A stretch of DNA of 64,000 bases from NCBI RefSeq assembly GCF_003347515.1, contig NZ_QEII01000275.1, positions 1-64,000 of the forward strand. Reading direction: 5' to 3'. Each line of letters begins with the position of its first letter. Within the stretch, counting starts at the first letter, position 1. The notes beneath the pieces are model-generated. The model was given only the letters and a program-made list of their open reading frames with translations. It ran no database searches and was not told the DNA's origin. The stretch comes from Rhodoferax ferrireducens. Lineage in GTDB: Bacteria > Pseudomonadota > Gammaproteobacteria > Burkholderiales > Burkholderiaceae_C. Positions 55,840 to 64,000 of this stretch are shown here, piece by piece. Made by a program: the position numbers and the translations under genes.

Positions 55840-58800
55840 ATGAAAACATTAGTAATCGCCGAGAAACCTTCTGTAGCGCAAGACATCGTCAAGGCGCTCA
55901 CGCCTGTGGCGGGCAAGTTCGAGAAACACGACGAGCATTTCGAGAACGACAAATACGTCGTCACCAGTGCCGTCGGCCACTTGCTTGAAATCCAGGCGCC
56001 GGAAGAATTTGACGTCAAGCGCGGCAAGTGGAGTTTTGCCCACCTGCCGGTGATTCCACCGCACTTTGACCTGAAGCCGATGGACAAAACCAAGACGCGG
56101 CTCAACGCCATCGTCAAACAGGCCAAACGCAAAGACGTGGGCGCCTTCATCAACGCCTGCGATGCCGGGCGCGAGGGTGAGCTGATCTTTCGTCTGATCC
56201 AGCAGTACAGCAAGGTCAAGCTGCCGGTGCAGCGCCTGTGGCTGCAGTCGATGACGCCGCAAGCCATCCGCGATGGTTTTGGCGCCCTGCGCAGCGACCA
56301 GCAGATGCTGCCGCTGGCGGATGCGGCGCGCTGCCGCAGCGAGGCCGACTGGCTGGTCGGCATCAACGGCACGCGCGCCATGACGGCGTTCAACTCGCGC
56401 GATGGCGGCTTCTTCTTGACCACGGTCGGCCGGGTGCAGACACCGACCTTGAGCGTGGTGGTGGAACGCGAGGAAAAAATCCGCAAGTTCATCAGCCGCG
56501 ACTACTGGGAAGTGCACGCCACCTTTGCGGCACAGGCTGGCGACTACCCTGCCAAATGGTTTGACCCCAAATGGAAACGCTCGGCCGCCAATGCCGCCGC
56601 TGGCAACACCGACGAGATGGACCCCGAGCTCAAGGCCGACCGCCTCTGGAACCAGCGTGAGGCGCAGCTCATTGCCGATGCGGTACGCGGCCAGAAGGCC
56701 ACCGTGACGGAGGAAAGCAAGCCGACGACGCAAGCCTCACCCCTGCTGTTCGACTTGACCAGCCTGCAGCGCGAGGCCAACGGCAAGTTTGGTTTTTCCG
56801 CCAAGACCACGCTGTCGATCGCGCAAAGCCTGTACGAGCGCCACAAGGCCCTGACCTATCCGCGGACCGACTCGCGCGCCCTGCCCGAGGACTATGTGCC
56901 GGTGGTCAAGCAGACCTTCGAGATGCTGGCCGGCAGCGGCATGAAGCATCTGGCACCACACGCCAGCACCGCGCTGCAGGGCAACTACATCCGCCCCAGC
57001 AAACGGATCTTTGACAACGCCAAGGTCAGCGATCACTTTGCCATCATCCCGACGCTGCAGGCCCCCAGCGGCCTGTCCGAGACCGAGCAGAAGATCTATG
57101 ACCTGGTGGTGCGCCGCTTCATGGCGGTGTTTTTCCCCAGTGCCGAGTACCAGATCACCACGCGCATCAGTACGGTTGCCGCCGCGCCGGACCGCCCCAA
57201 GCAAGGCACGGCCCCCGCGGGGGGCAGCGAAGCACACGCAGTGGCGAGCGTGGGGGCACTTATCAGTCACAGCTTCAAGACCGAAGGCAAGGTGCTGGTC
57301 AAGCCAGGCTGGCTGGCGATTTACGGCAAGGAAGCGGCCGAAGAGGTCAAGGACGGGGACGACAAGAGCCCGGGCAACCTGGTGCCGGTCAAACCGGGCG
57401 AACTGGTCAATGCTGAATCGGTCGACCCCAAAGCCCTGAAAACCCGCCCACCGGCGCGCTACTCGGAAGCCACACTGTTGGGTGCCATGGAAGGCGCCGG
57501 CAAGACCGTGGAAGACGACGAGCTGCGCGAAGCCATGCAGGAAAAAGGCCTGGGCACGCCAGCCACCCGCTCCAGCATCATTGAAGGCTTGATTGCCGAA
57601 AAATACATGCTGCGCGAAGGCCGCGAGCTGATCCCCACGGCCAAGGCCTTCCAGCTCATGACGCTGTTGCGCGGTCTGGATGTGGAAGAGCTGACCAAGG
57701 CCGAACTCACCGGCGAGTGGGAGCACAAGCTGGCGCAGATGGAGCACGGCAAACTGAGTCGCGAATCCTTCATGGCCGAGATTGCCGCCATGACCGAGCG
57801 CATGGTTAAAAAAGCCAAGGAATACGACCGCGACACCATTCCCGGCGACTACGCGACGCTTACCGCGCCCTGCCCCAACTGCGGCGGCGTGATCAAGGAA
57901 AACTACCGTCGTTACACCTGCACCGGCAAGACCGGGACAGAAGACGGTTGCGGCTTCTCCTTTGGCAAAACACCGGCGGGCCGCACCTTTGAAGTCGCGG
58001 AAGTAGAGCGGTTTTTGCGTGACAAGAAGATTGGCCCGCTGGAGGGCTTCCGCTCCAAAGCCGGTTGGCCGTTCACCGCCGAGATGGTCATCAAGTTCGA
58101 CGAAGAAACCAAAAACTACAAGCTTGAGTTTGATTTTGGCGACGACAAAAAGGGCGAGGAGTCGGGCGAACTGATCGACTTTTCCGGCCAGGAATCGCTG
58201 GGCGCCTGCCCCAAATGCGGCAGCGCCGTATTTGAGCACGGCAAGAGTTACGTCTGCGAAAAATCCGTGCCGACCATGGCACAAGCCACGCCGAGCTGCG
58301 ACTTCAAGAGCGGCCAGGTCATCCTGCAGCAGCCCATCGTGCGTGAGCAGATGAGCAAGTTGCTCGACACCGGCAAGACCGATCTGCTGGACAAGTTTGT
58401 CTCCATGCGCACGCGCCGTGGCTTCAAAGCCATGCTGGCCTGGGACGCAGAGGCCAGCAAGGTCAACTTTGAATTTGCCCCGTCCAAGTTCCCGCCGCGC
58501 AAGACCGCAGCCAAGACGGCCGGAGCTACTAAAACAGTAGCTACTCGCGCAGCATCTGCGGGGGCTTCAGCCAAGAAAGCACCTGCAAAGAAGGCAGCAA
58601 GCAAGACCACGGCGGCCAAAACACCGCGCAAAGCAGCCGTCAAGAGAGCCGGCACACCCGCTGCGGGTCTGACACCCAGCGCAGCCCTGGCAGAAGTCAT
58701 TGGCAGCGAAGCCGTGGCCCGCCCGCAGGTCATCAAAAAGCTGTGGGACTACATCAAGGTCAACCAGCTGCAGGACGCGGCCAACAAGCGCGCCATCAAC

Positions 58801-58887
58801 GCCGACGCCAAGCTGCTGGCGGTGTTTGGCAAGCCGCAGGTGACCATGTTTGAGCTGGCGGGCATTGTGGGCAAGCACCTGAGCTGA
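55840..58887 (+). CDS. topB: DNA topoisomerase III with C-terminal SWIB domain
   Basis: This is a 1015-residue protein. The Toprim domain (1-150) contains KTLVIAEKPSVAQDIVKALT and INACDAGREGELIF. The type IA core has the active-site Tyr in KALTYPRTDSRAL (about 340). Two zinc-ribbon regions follow (CPNCGGVIKENYRRYTC at about 685, CPKCGSAVFEHG at about 790), then an Ala/Lys-rich linker and a C-terminal SWIB/MDM2 domain (about 940-1015: PQVIKKLWDYIKVNQLQD). E. coli TopB has 653 residues and no SWIB. It decatenates DNA. Two repeats insert in frame (57211-57260 and 58522-58572). ATG 55840 fits the family start. Confidence 0.95.
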   Translation: MKTLVIAEKPSVAQDIVKALTPVAGKFEKHDEHFENDKYVVTSAVGHLLEIQAPEEFDVKRGKWSFAHLPVIPPHFDLKPMDKTKTRLNAIVKQAKRKDVGAFINACDAGREGELIFRLIQQYSKVKLPVQRLWLQSMTPQAIRDGFGALRSDQQMLPLADAARCRSEADWLVGINGTRAMTAFNSRDGGFFLTTVGRVQTPTLSVVVEREEKIRKFISRDYWEVHATFAAQAGDYPAKWFDPKWKRSAANAAAGNTDEMDPELKADRLWNQREAQLIADAVRGQKATVTEESKPTTQASPLLFDLTSLQREANGKFGFSAKTTLSIAQSLYERHKALTYPRTDSRALPEDYVPVVKQTFEMLAGSGMKHLAPHASTALQGNYIRPSKRIFDNAKVSDHFAIIPTLQAPSGLSETEQKIYDLVVRRFMAVFFPSAEYQITTRISTVAAAPDRPKQGTAPAGGSEAHAVASVGALISHSFKTEGKVLVKPGWLAIYGKEAAEEVKDGDDKSPGNLVPVKPGELVNAESVDPKALKTRPPARYSEATLLGAMEGAGKTVEDDELREAMQEKGLGTPATRSSIIEGLIAEKYMLREGRELIPTAKAFQLMTLLRGLDVEELTKAELTGEWEHKLAQMEHGKLSRESFMAEIAAMTERMVKKAKEYDRDTIPGDYATLTAPCPNCGGVIKENYRRYTCTGKTGTEDGCGFSFGKTPAGRTFEVAEVERFLRDKKIGPLEGFRSKAGWPFTAEMVIKFDEETKNYKLEFDFGDDKKGEESGELIDFSGQESLGACPKCGSAVFEHGKSYVCEKSVPTMAQATPSCDFKSGQVILQQPIVREQMSKLLDTGKTDLLDKFVSMRTRRGFKAMLAWDAEASKVNFEFAPSKFPPRKTAAKTAGATKTVATRAASAGASAKKAPAKKAASKTTAAKTPRKAAVKRAGTPAAGLTPSAALAEVIGSEAVARPQVIKKLWDYIKVNQLQDAANKRAINADAKLLAVFGKPQVTMFELAGIVGKHLS
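57211..57260 (+). repeat. GC-rich dispersed repeat in frame in topB
   Basis: It reads GCCCCCGCGGGGGGCAGCGA, AGCACACGCAGTGGCGAGCG, TGGGGGC and encodes TAPAGGSEAHAVASVGAL, a segment not expected inside the topoisomerase core. I recall sequences of this kind as an abundant dispersed element in Comamonadaceae, and no other copy was seen here. The core contains the palindrome CCCCCGCGGGGG. Confidence 0.65.
58522..58572 (+). repeat. Dispersed repeat in frame in topB linker
   Basis: It reads GAGCTACTAAAACAGTAGCT, ACTCGCGC, a spacer, GCGGGGGCTTCAGCC. It is encoded as GATKTVATRAASAGASA (residues about 894-911), the same frame as in moaC and argC. It lies at the start of the Ala/Lys-rich linker before the SWIB domain. 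Confidence 0.8.
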
Positions 58888-58974
58888 TGGCGGTTGCGCC
58901 GCACTTGATGCGGCGCAACAGGGCAGGCGCGAAGCTTCGTACCATTCTGAAGTTTCCAACTTCAGGAGCCCCGC

Positions 58975-59532
58975 ATGAAACAGACCCTTCTGGCCGCCGC
59001 CCTGGTGACTGCCGCCACCCTGAGCCACGGCGGCGGCTTCACGCTGAGCAGCCCCGACATCAAGGCCAACGGGATGATCCCGGCCAGCTTCGAGTTCAAC
59101 GGCTTTGGCTGCGCCGGCGAGAACAAGTCGCCGGCGCTCAAATGGAGCGGCGCCCCCAAAGGCACCAAGGCGTTTGCCGTGACGGTGTACGACCCCGACG
59201 CGCCCACCGGCTCGGGCTGGTGGCACTGGATGGTGATCAACATCCCGGCGGAGGTGAACGAACTGAGCCCCAACGCCGGCGCCGTGGGCGGCGCCAACCT
59301 GCCGGAAGGGGCGCGCCCCGCGCGTATCGACTTCGGAGTGGCCGCCTGGGGTGGCGTCTGCCCGCCGCAGGGTGACAAGGCGCATCGCTACATCTTTACC
59401 GTGTACGCGCTGAAAGACAAGCTTGACGTGCCCGCCGACGCCACCGCCGCGTTGACCGGCTTCATGATCAACGGCAACAGCCTGGGCAAGGCCAGCTTCA
59501 CCGCCCGATACGGTCGGCCCAAAGCCAAGTAA
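58975..59532 (+). CDS. YbhB/YbcL family phosphatidylethanolamine-binding-like protein
   Basis: This 185-residue protein has a short signal peptide (MKQTLLAAALVTAATLSHGG). The PEBP fold shows in SFEFNGFGCAGENKSPALKW, VTVYDPDAPTGSGWWHWMVI (the DPDAP anion-binding motif) and RIDFGVAAWGGVCPPQGDKA, with the conserved His in HRYIF. It is predicted periplasmic, of unknown ligand. A ribosome site AGGAG precedes it. The gene is separate from topB by 87 bases. Confidence 0.92.
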   Translation: MKQTLLAAALVTAATLSHGGGFTLSSPDIKANGMIPASFEFNGFGCAGENKSPALKWSGAPKGTKAFAVTVYDPDAPTGSGWWHWMVINIPAEVNELSPNAGAVGGANLPEGARPARIDFGVAAWGGVCPPQGDKAHRYIFTVYALKDKLDVPADATAALTGFMINGNSLGKASFTARYGRPKAK

Positions 59533-59565
59533 GCGACGTGCTCAGACCCTGAATATTGATGAAAT

Positions 59566-59620
59566 AGGGCTCCAGCCCTTACCAATTAAGCGCAAGTAGC
59601 TATTTATTACATAGCAACCA
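59566..59620 (-). repeat. Dispersed repeat, intergenic copy
   Basis: On the minus strand it reads GGTTGCTATGTAATAAATAG, CTACTTGCGC, a spacer, TAAGGGCTGGAGCCCTATTT, close to the full consensus. It lies in the 118-base gap between two convergent genes, where nothing else was seen. Confidence 0.8.
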
Positions 59621-59650
59621 GAGGACTACCAGCTTGGGCGGCTTCAAGTC

Positions 59651-60781
59651 CTAATGCATGAACTTGCCGCCGCGCCCGATGATTGTCAGGTCCGTGAACG
59701 TTGAGCCCTGATGGTCTTTGGCGCTGTAGTTAACGGTGAAACCACCGAGGTTGACCTCGCGCATCGACTCCAGCCCGCTGATCAGTGTCTCGCGCGTCAG
59801 ATTTTTTCCAGCGCGGCGCAGCCCTTCCACCAGTACACGGGCGGTGAGGTAGCCCTCCATGCTTGAAAAGTCGAAGTCTTTCTGTCCGGCGTCCAGCATG
59901 CGCTGCTGGTACTCACGAACAATCGGGCTGTTCGGTGCATAGGGGAAGGGCACCACCTGCGAGATCACCACCCCCTGGCCGGCGTCGCCCAACTCGTCCG
60001 CCAGGGCTTTGGAGCCAACAAAACTGACATTGAAAAACTGGCCGCCATAGCCTTTAACCCGGGCCTGTTTGATGAAGGTCGCGCACGATTTGTAGGCACT
60101 GATCTGCACCACCACTTCGGGCTCTGCCTGGAGAATGTCGCCCAGCGACTTGGCCACGTCCACACTGTTGCGTTCTACCGTGCCCGTGGCCACCGGCTTG
60201 AGCTGACGCTTGGTCAAAGCCCGCACCATACCCTCCAGGCCCGCTTTGCCGTAGGCGTCGTTTTGGTAAAACACCGCGATTTTCTTGATGCCCAGGGTCG
60301 TGAGGTGCTGCACGATGCGCTCGGTCTCGTCAAAGTAACTGGCCCGCACATGAAACACCTGCCGGTTGAAGGGCTCCCGCAAGGCCTGCGCCCCGGTGAA
60401 CAGGCCCACCAGCGGCACCTGCTCTTCGCTCAGGATCGGCAGTGCGGCCAGCCCGGTGGGCGTTCCCACGGACCCGGCCAGGGCAAACACCTTGTCCTCA
60501 TGAATCAGCGCCTTCACGGCAGCGGCAGCTTTCTCGGGCTCGTAGCCGTCGTCCCGGGTCAGCAGCTTGATCGTGCGCCCGTTGACGCCGCCCTGCGCGT
60601 TAACCGCCGTGAAGTAAGTCTGCATGCCCAGCTGCATGCGTTGCCCGAGTTGGGCCGCCGGTCCGCTGATGGCGGCGAACTGGCCGATCAGGATCTCCTT
60701 GTCCGTCACGCCGGTCTCGGCCTGCGCCAACGACGAAGCCAGGACCAAAACCAAAGAAGCCAACCTGTTGAAGATGTTCAT
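59651..60781 (-). CDS. Branched-chain amino-acid-type ABC substrate-binding protein
   Basis: This 376-residue type I periplasmic receptor (Peripla_BP_6) has a signal peptide (FNRLASLVLVLASSLAQAET). It has GVTDKEILIGQFAAISGPAA, KLLTRDDGYEPEKAAAAVKA and IAVFYQNDAYGKAGLEGMVR, all LivK/LivJ-like. No permease or ATPase is adjacent, so it is probably an orphan or uses a shared transporter. The ligand cannot be told. It converges with the PEBP gene across the intergenic repeat. Confidence 0.93.
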   Translation of the reverse strand: MNIFNRLASLVLVLASSLAQAETGVTDKEILIGQFAAISGPAAQLGQRMQLGMQTYFTAVNAQGGVNGRTIKLLTRDDGYEPEKAAAAVKALIHEDKVFALAGSVGTPTGLAALPILSEEQVPLVGLFTGAQALREPFNRQVFHVRASYFDETERIVQHLTTLGIKKIAVFYQNDAYGKAGLEGMVRALTKRQLKPVATGTVERNSVDVAKSLGDILQAEPEVVVQISAYKSCATFIKQARVKGYGGQFFNVSFVGSKALADELGDAGQGVVISQVVPFPYAPNSPIVREYQQRMLDAGQKDFDFSSMEGYLTARVLVEGLRRAGKNLTRETLISGLESMREVNLGGFTVNYSAKDHQGSTFTDLTIIGRGGKFMH

Positions 60782-60851
60782 GGAGTTCCGTTAATGACTG
60801 CTATTTCCGGAGCATAACGGTACCCGCGTCATGACAAACCCTAATGGCAGG

Positions 60852-61259
60852 TTAAGCGGTCTCGCTCATCTGGCCGTCGATGTAGTACCAACGCCCCTGC
60901 TGGCGCACAAAACGGCTAGTCTCGTGCAGGCGCTGCGCCCGTCCGCCCTCGCGGCAGCGTGCCACAAACTCGACCACGCCCGCGTCACCATCCACCTGCG
61001 CGCGACGCACCTCCAGCCCCAGCCACTTGACCGGAGAAAGCGCCAGCTCGCCCGGCGCCGTGGACGGGTGCCAGGTGGCCCGCAGGTAGTCCACAAAGCC
61101 CAGCACAAAGGCGCTGTAGCGCGAGCGCATCAGCGCTTCGGGGTTGGGAGCATGCACGCCTTCTGCCAGGCCCGCGTGCCATGGCCCGCAACAGGCGGCG
61201 TAGGGCCGGCCGCTACCGCAGGTACAGGCAGGATGGCTCAGGGGCGGGGGTTTCTTCAT
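60852..61259 (-). CDS. ychJ: YchJ family protein (UPF0225)
   Basis: This 135-residue protein has an N-terminal SEC-C zinc motif (CTCGSGRPYAACCGPW, residues about 13-28). A NTF2-like domain follows, with EALMRSRYSAFVLGFVDYLR, TWHP and GVVEFVARCREGG and ending FVRQQGRWYYIDG. This order is YchJ. E. coli YchJ has no settled role. It lies 26 bases before the lipoprotein gene's 3' end. Confidence 0.92.
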   Translation of the reverse strand: MKKPPPLSHPACTCGSGRPYAACCGPWHAGLAEGVHAPNPEALMRSRYSAFVLGFVDYLRATWHPSTAPGELALSPVKWLGLEVRRAQVDGDAGVVEFVARCREGGRAQRLHETSRFVRQQGRWYYIDGQMSETA

Positions 61260-61286
61260 GGCCGGGGACCGGTTGCGTCAGTCTGT

Positions 61287-61982
61287 TCAGTGAATTCCCA
61301 GTGTCAGCAGCACTTGTTTAACGTCCGCCAGACTGGGAAGACGAGCCAGCGCCGAGACCAGCAGGATAAGCTGTGATCCGCTGATTTTTCCGCCGAGAAC
61401 GTCCAGCACCCGGTCATGCGCATCGCCTCCGGCCAGATTGTCGGAGGTGGCGGCCTTGAGTGTTGTCGTGATGAAGTCGCCGAGCGTACTGGTGTCGACC
61501 GTGCCAATCAACAGCGTGCCCACATCGGTTTGCGCGGCAAAAACAGCGCTGCTCGTGATGGTGCCGGTGGCAAAAACCGCGTCAAAGGCCGAGAAGAAGA
61601 GCGAAGGCTCGGTGCGCAACAAACGTGCAACCAGCATTTCAGTGAGCGGCGTGATGTTGGCAGTCATCGAAATGCCGTTGCCAGTCGCCACCGTGTGCAA
61701 TTTCGAGTCGTCGGCCGGATTGGTAATCTGGAGAAGGCAGGGCAACTTGCCACCCACGACGGCAAGACTGTAGGTGCCATCGGCATTCGTCGTTGCGGTT
61801 CCAGTGCCCACCGCGCATTTGGCGCTGACGGTGGCGCCAGCAATCGCCTTGCCGGTCGCGACTGTGCCACTGACGGTGAAGATGCCCGTGTCAACCGAGA
61901 CGGTGACGGAGGAACCGCCGCTGCCACCACCGCCGCAAGCGACCAACAGCCACGAACTTAGAACAACTGCAAGAATTTTCAT
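61287..61982 (-). CDS. Putative secreted lipoprotein with Gly-Ser linker
   Basis: This 231-residue protein starts at ATG 61982. It is a lipoprotein: MKILAVVLSSWLLVACGGGG has the lipobox LVAC (Cys16), followed by GGGSGGSS. A domain of Ig-like or carboxypeptidase-regulatory type follows (IFTVSGTVATGKAIAGATVS), then a helical part with threonine-rich strands. I do not recognise a specific family. An in-frame upstream extension to 62060 is not credible. Confidence 0.72.
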   Translation of the reverse strand: MKILAVVLSSWLLVACGGGGSGGSSVTVSVDTGIFTVSGTVATGKAIAGATVSAKCAVGTGTATTNADGTYSLAVVGGKLPCLLQITNPADDSKLHTVATGNGISMTANITPLTEMLVARLLRTEPSLFFSAFDAVFATGTITSSAVFAAQTDVGTLLIGTVDTSTLGDFITTTLKAATSDNLAGGDAHDRVLDVLGGKISGSQLILLVSALARLPSLADVKQVLLTLGIH

Positions 61983-62233
61983 ATAAGGCACCGTTTGTTT
62001 GTCATTGATCATTCGCCGCGCCATTGACGCCACCTGAGCCAACCCATGGGGCTTGGTCATGCAGCACCTGCTGCGCCGTCCCCATTTCGGGCGATGTCGG
62101 GATTGTGCAGGAATACGCGCGTGCGCAATGGGTGAAGCGCCGACTGATCACGCCTGGCTGTGGTGGGATACTTGGCCTGGGTGGCTGGATTTCCGATTCG
62201 CCCTGTGTTGGCCATTTTTTTGTTGGATTCTTT

Positions 62234-63664
62234 ATGTTTAGACGAATGTTTTTCGGCACTTCTGCCGCCCTCGCCTTGGCCCTGGCAATCGCATCAAGTG
62301 GCTGCGCCTTTGGCCCCAGAGGCCAGGCCGAGGCACCGCCCATTGTCTTTGTGCATGGCAATGGCGACTCAGCGGCCGTGTGGCAAACCACCTTGTGGCG
62401 TTTCGAGTCCAACGGCTGGCCTCGGGATCGCCTGTTCGCCTTGCAACAGCCCTATCCCTTGGCGCAAGATGACGATAGTAGAGAGCAAGCCGGTCGCAGT
62501 TCGACCGCTGAGCACATGGCCTTCTTGAAGACAGAGGTCGACAAGGTGCTGGCCAAGACAGGCGCCAAGCAAGTGGTATTGGTAGGCCATTCGCGCGGGG
62601 GCTATGCGATTCGCAATTACATACAAAACGGGGGCGGTGACAAAACGGTCAGCCACGCGATATTGGGCGGCACGCCCAACCACGGCGTGTGGGCGATGCC
62701 GGGCTTTCGCGAGGGCAGCGAGTTTTCAGGCATTGGCCCATTTTTGAAAGCCTTGAACGCGCCCAAGAATGCGGCGGGGGACGAAGTGAGCGGCCCCGTC
62801 CAATGGCTCACCATTCGATCGGACAACAACGACAAATTCTCGCAACCGGATGGGGAATGGTTTGGCGCCAAAGGCACGCCCACCCGAGTCAACTACGACA
62901 GTCCGGCACTCAAAGGCGCGCAAAACACCGTCATACCCCGCATTGACCACCGTGAAACGGCATTCTCAGCGGAGGCTTTTGAGGCAACCTACCGCTTCAT
63001 CACCGGCAAGCCACCCGCATCACTCAAGATCTGGCCTGAGCCAAGCATCGTGCTGGACGGCATGGTGACCGGCATGGGCGTGCGCTCCAGCTCCAGCTCC
63101 AGCTCCAGTGACAGCGGCGGCGCCGGCAACAATTTCACCAACAACCTGCCCGTACCCAAGGCGCTGGTCGAGATCTATGCCGTGCACCCGGAAACTGGGT
63201 TGCGGGTGGGTGCACCGGTTCACACCAAGGCAGTCAGTGCCAATGGCCGCTGGGGTCCATTCCGGGGCATGCCCGGCGTTCCCTATGAATTTGTAATGAG
63301 TGCCCCGGGTTACGCCAAGACACACATTTACCGCAGCCCTTTCCCGCGCAGCAGCGATGTCGTGCATTTGAAGGCGGATCGCATCGCCGATGCGGATCTG
63401 CCGGCTTTCTCCATTGTTCAGCTGATACGCCCGCGCGGCTACCTGGACCCGACCACCCACCACATCCGGTTTGATGACCAGTCCCCGCCACCGGGCGTGA
63501 CCGTGGCGCGCGTAGCCGGCATTTCATCGAGCAAAATCAATTTGACGAAACTGCAAAACCGGGCGATTTCAGCAGAGTTTCATACCGACGCCGTCGAGCG
63601 GATTGTTGGCAGGACCTGGCCGGCCAAAGAGAACCATGTGGTGTGGCTGGAAATCACGCAATAG
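62234..63664 (+). CDS. Secreted alpha/beta hydrolase (lipase-like) with poly-Ser linker
   Basis: This 476-residue protein starts at ATG 62234 (MFRRMFFGTSAALALALAIA) with a lipoprotein-type signal (SSGC, Cys24). The hydrolase half (40-260) has the strand-loop PIVFVHGNGDSAAVWQ and the nucleophile elbow VVLVGHSRGGYAI (Ser near 121), a GHSRGG motif. After a linker of eight serines (about 284-291) comes a beta-rich C-terminal domain with no known match. It probably cleaves esters or polyester outside the cytoplasm. Confidence 0.82.
   Translation: MFRRMFFGTSAALALALAIASSGCAFGPRGQAEAPPIVFVHGNGDSAAVWQTTLWRFESNGWPRDRLFALQQPYPLAQDDDSREQAGRSSTAEHMAFLKTEVDKVLAKTGAKQVVLVGHSRGGYAIRNYIQNGGGDKTVSHAILGGTPNHGVWAMPGFREGSEFSGIGPFLKALNAPKNAAGDEVSGPVQWLTIRSDNNDKFSQPDGEWFGAKGTPTRVNYDSPALKGAQNTVIPRIDHRETAFSAEAFEATYRFITGKPPASLKIWPEPSIVLDGMVTGMGVRSSSSSSSSDSGGAGNNFTNNLPVPKALVEIYAVHPETGLRVGAPVHTKAVSANGRWGPFRGMPGVPYEFVMSAPGYAKTHIYRSPFPRSSDVVHLKADRIADADLPAFSIVQLIRPRGYLDPTTHHIRFDDQSPPPGVTVARVAGISSSKINLTKLQNRAISAEFHTDAVERIVGRTWPAKENHVVWLEITQ
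63084..63107 (+). repeat. GCTCCA hexanucleotide tandem repeat
   Basis: Four exact copies of GCTCCA (followed by one more G) encode the eight-serine linker between the hydrolase and the C-terminal domain. Copy-number change in units of six would lengthen the linker without a frameshift. Confidence 0.85.
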
Positions 63665-63665
63665 C

Positions 63666-64000
63666 TTAGCGCGATCGCTGTGCTACCGAGCCCTCCATGG
63701 CCCCCTCGACCGCCACGGTGATCACGAAGCTACGCTCCAGGTAGAGCCACATCAGCATCGGCACCAGGGTCGGCAAGAGCAGAAAACCCAGTTGATAGCC
63801 CAGGCCAATCAGGTTCACATCCCACTGCGTAAAGTAGGTCGTGGATCTGGTGAACTGCCCGGACTGCACCGCGATCGGGATCAACCAGGCAAAGCACACG
63901 CCCCACGCCTGAAAGGGTAGCAGGCCCACAGCGCATGCCGGCATGCTTCCACCACATCCCTTTTGCCCGTGCCGCCAGGAACAGTGCCAACAACAAGGGC
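63666..64000 (-). pseudogene. Membrane protein, partial, with probable frameshift
   Basis: From 63666 to about 63944 the minus strand encodes a hydrophobic protein end (AWGVCFAWLIPIAVQSGQFT, LIGLGYQLGFLLLPTLVPML) with a basic tail. Before the ATG at 63944 the hydrophobic reading moves to another frame (LLALFLAARAKGMWWKHAGM), so the natural gene seems broken near the palindrome GCATGCCGGCATGC (63934-63947). The shift could be real or an assembly error. The rest lies outside the window, and no family was identified. Confidence 0.5.

Overview
The window is a GC-rich (about 60-65 %) chromosomal segment from a betaproteobacterium, most likely the Comamonadaceae (Rhodoferax/Polaromonas type). The assignment rests on the protein style (Bug/TctC receptors, YaeQ, DUF3717-DUF1289, TopB with a SWIB tail, type 2 ArgC), the neighbour set, and two dispersed repeat families that I associate with that family. 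No rRNA, tRNA, CRISPR array or insertion sequence was seen. The ends cut an amino-acid ABC permease (left) and a membrane protein that looks frameshifted (right).

Layout. 1-3.6 kb: ABC permease, a LacI-type repressor with two matching palindromic operators, and a YbaL-type K+/H+ antiporter. 3.6-12.8 kb: housekeeping genes (rfaE2, a degenerate HD-GYP protein, a GST, purB-yaeQ, a TerC transporter behind a yybP-ykoY manganese riboswitch, a BepA-like protease, moaC). 12.9-16.8 kb: a sensorless sigma-54 activator followed by a sigma-54 promoter and a three-gene AtuA/DUF4387/Bug-receptor operon. 16.9-37.5 kb: a surface-glycan locus. It holds an O-antigen-ligase-like protein, a MurJ-like flippase, an initiating phosphoglycosyl transferase, AsnB-type amidotransferase, methyltransferase, HisH, a HisF-PseA fusion, then a tightly overlapping pseudaminic acid operon (pseB, pseC, pseF, methylase, pseGH fusion, pseI). 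A deletion scar, a second PglL-like ligase and a type IV pilin with its own sigma-54 promoter follow. 37.7-44 kb: an operon of a CHASE2 Ser/Thr kinase, PP2C phosphatase, FHA protein and a GAF-containing PilB/GspE ATPase. 44-55.7 kb: a second TerC, sucCD, argC, a Bug receptor, recA-recX, a MarR regulator, a TctDE-like two-component pair, SPOR protein, birA and a SET-domain protein. 55.8-64 kb: topB, a PEBP-family protein, a branched-chain amino-acid receptor, YchJ, a lipoprotein, a lipase-like hydrolase and the cut membrane protein.

How the genes fit together. The central locus reads as a complete route to CMP-pseudaminic acid, with a HisH/HisF-PseA module that would convert it to the acetamidino form. 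Flippase and ligase genes could deliver it to LPS or, through the ligase beside pilA, to pilin. The kinase/phosphatase/FHA/ATPase operon next to pilA suggests phosphorylation-dependent control of pilus or secretion machinery.

The most interesting non-gene signal is a roughly 55-60 bp repeat found nine times. Five copies lie in frame inside genes. Read on one strand it encodes an alanine-rich segment (moaC, argC, topB); read on the other it encodes a hydrophobic helix (a signal peptide and a membrane helix). Three further copies sit at gene ends and hold stop codons.
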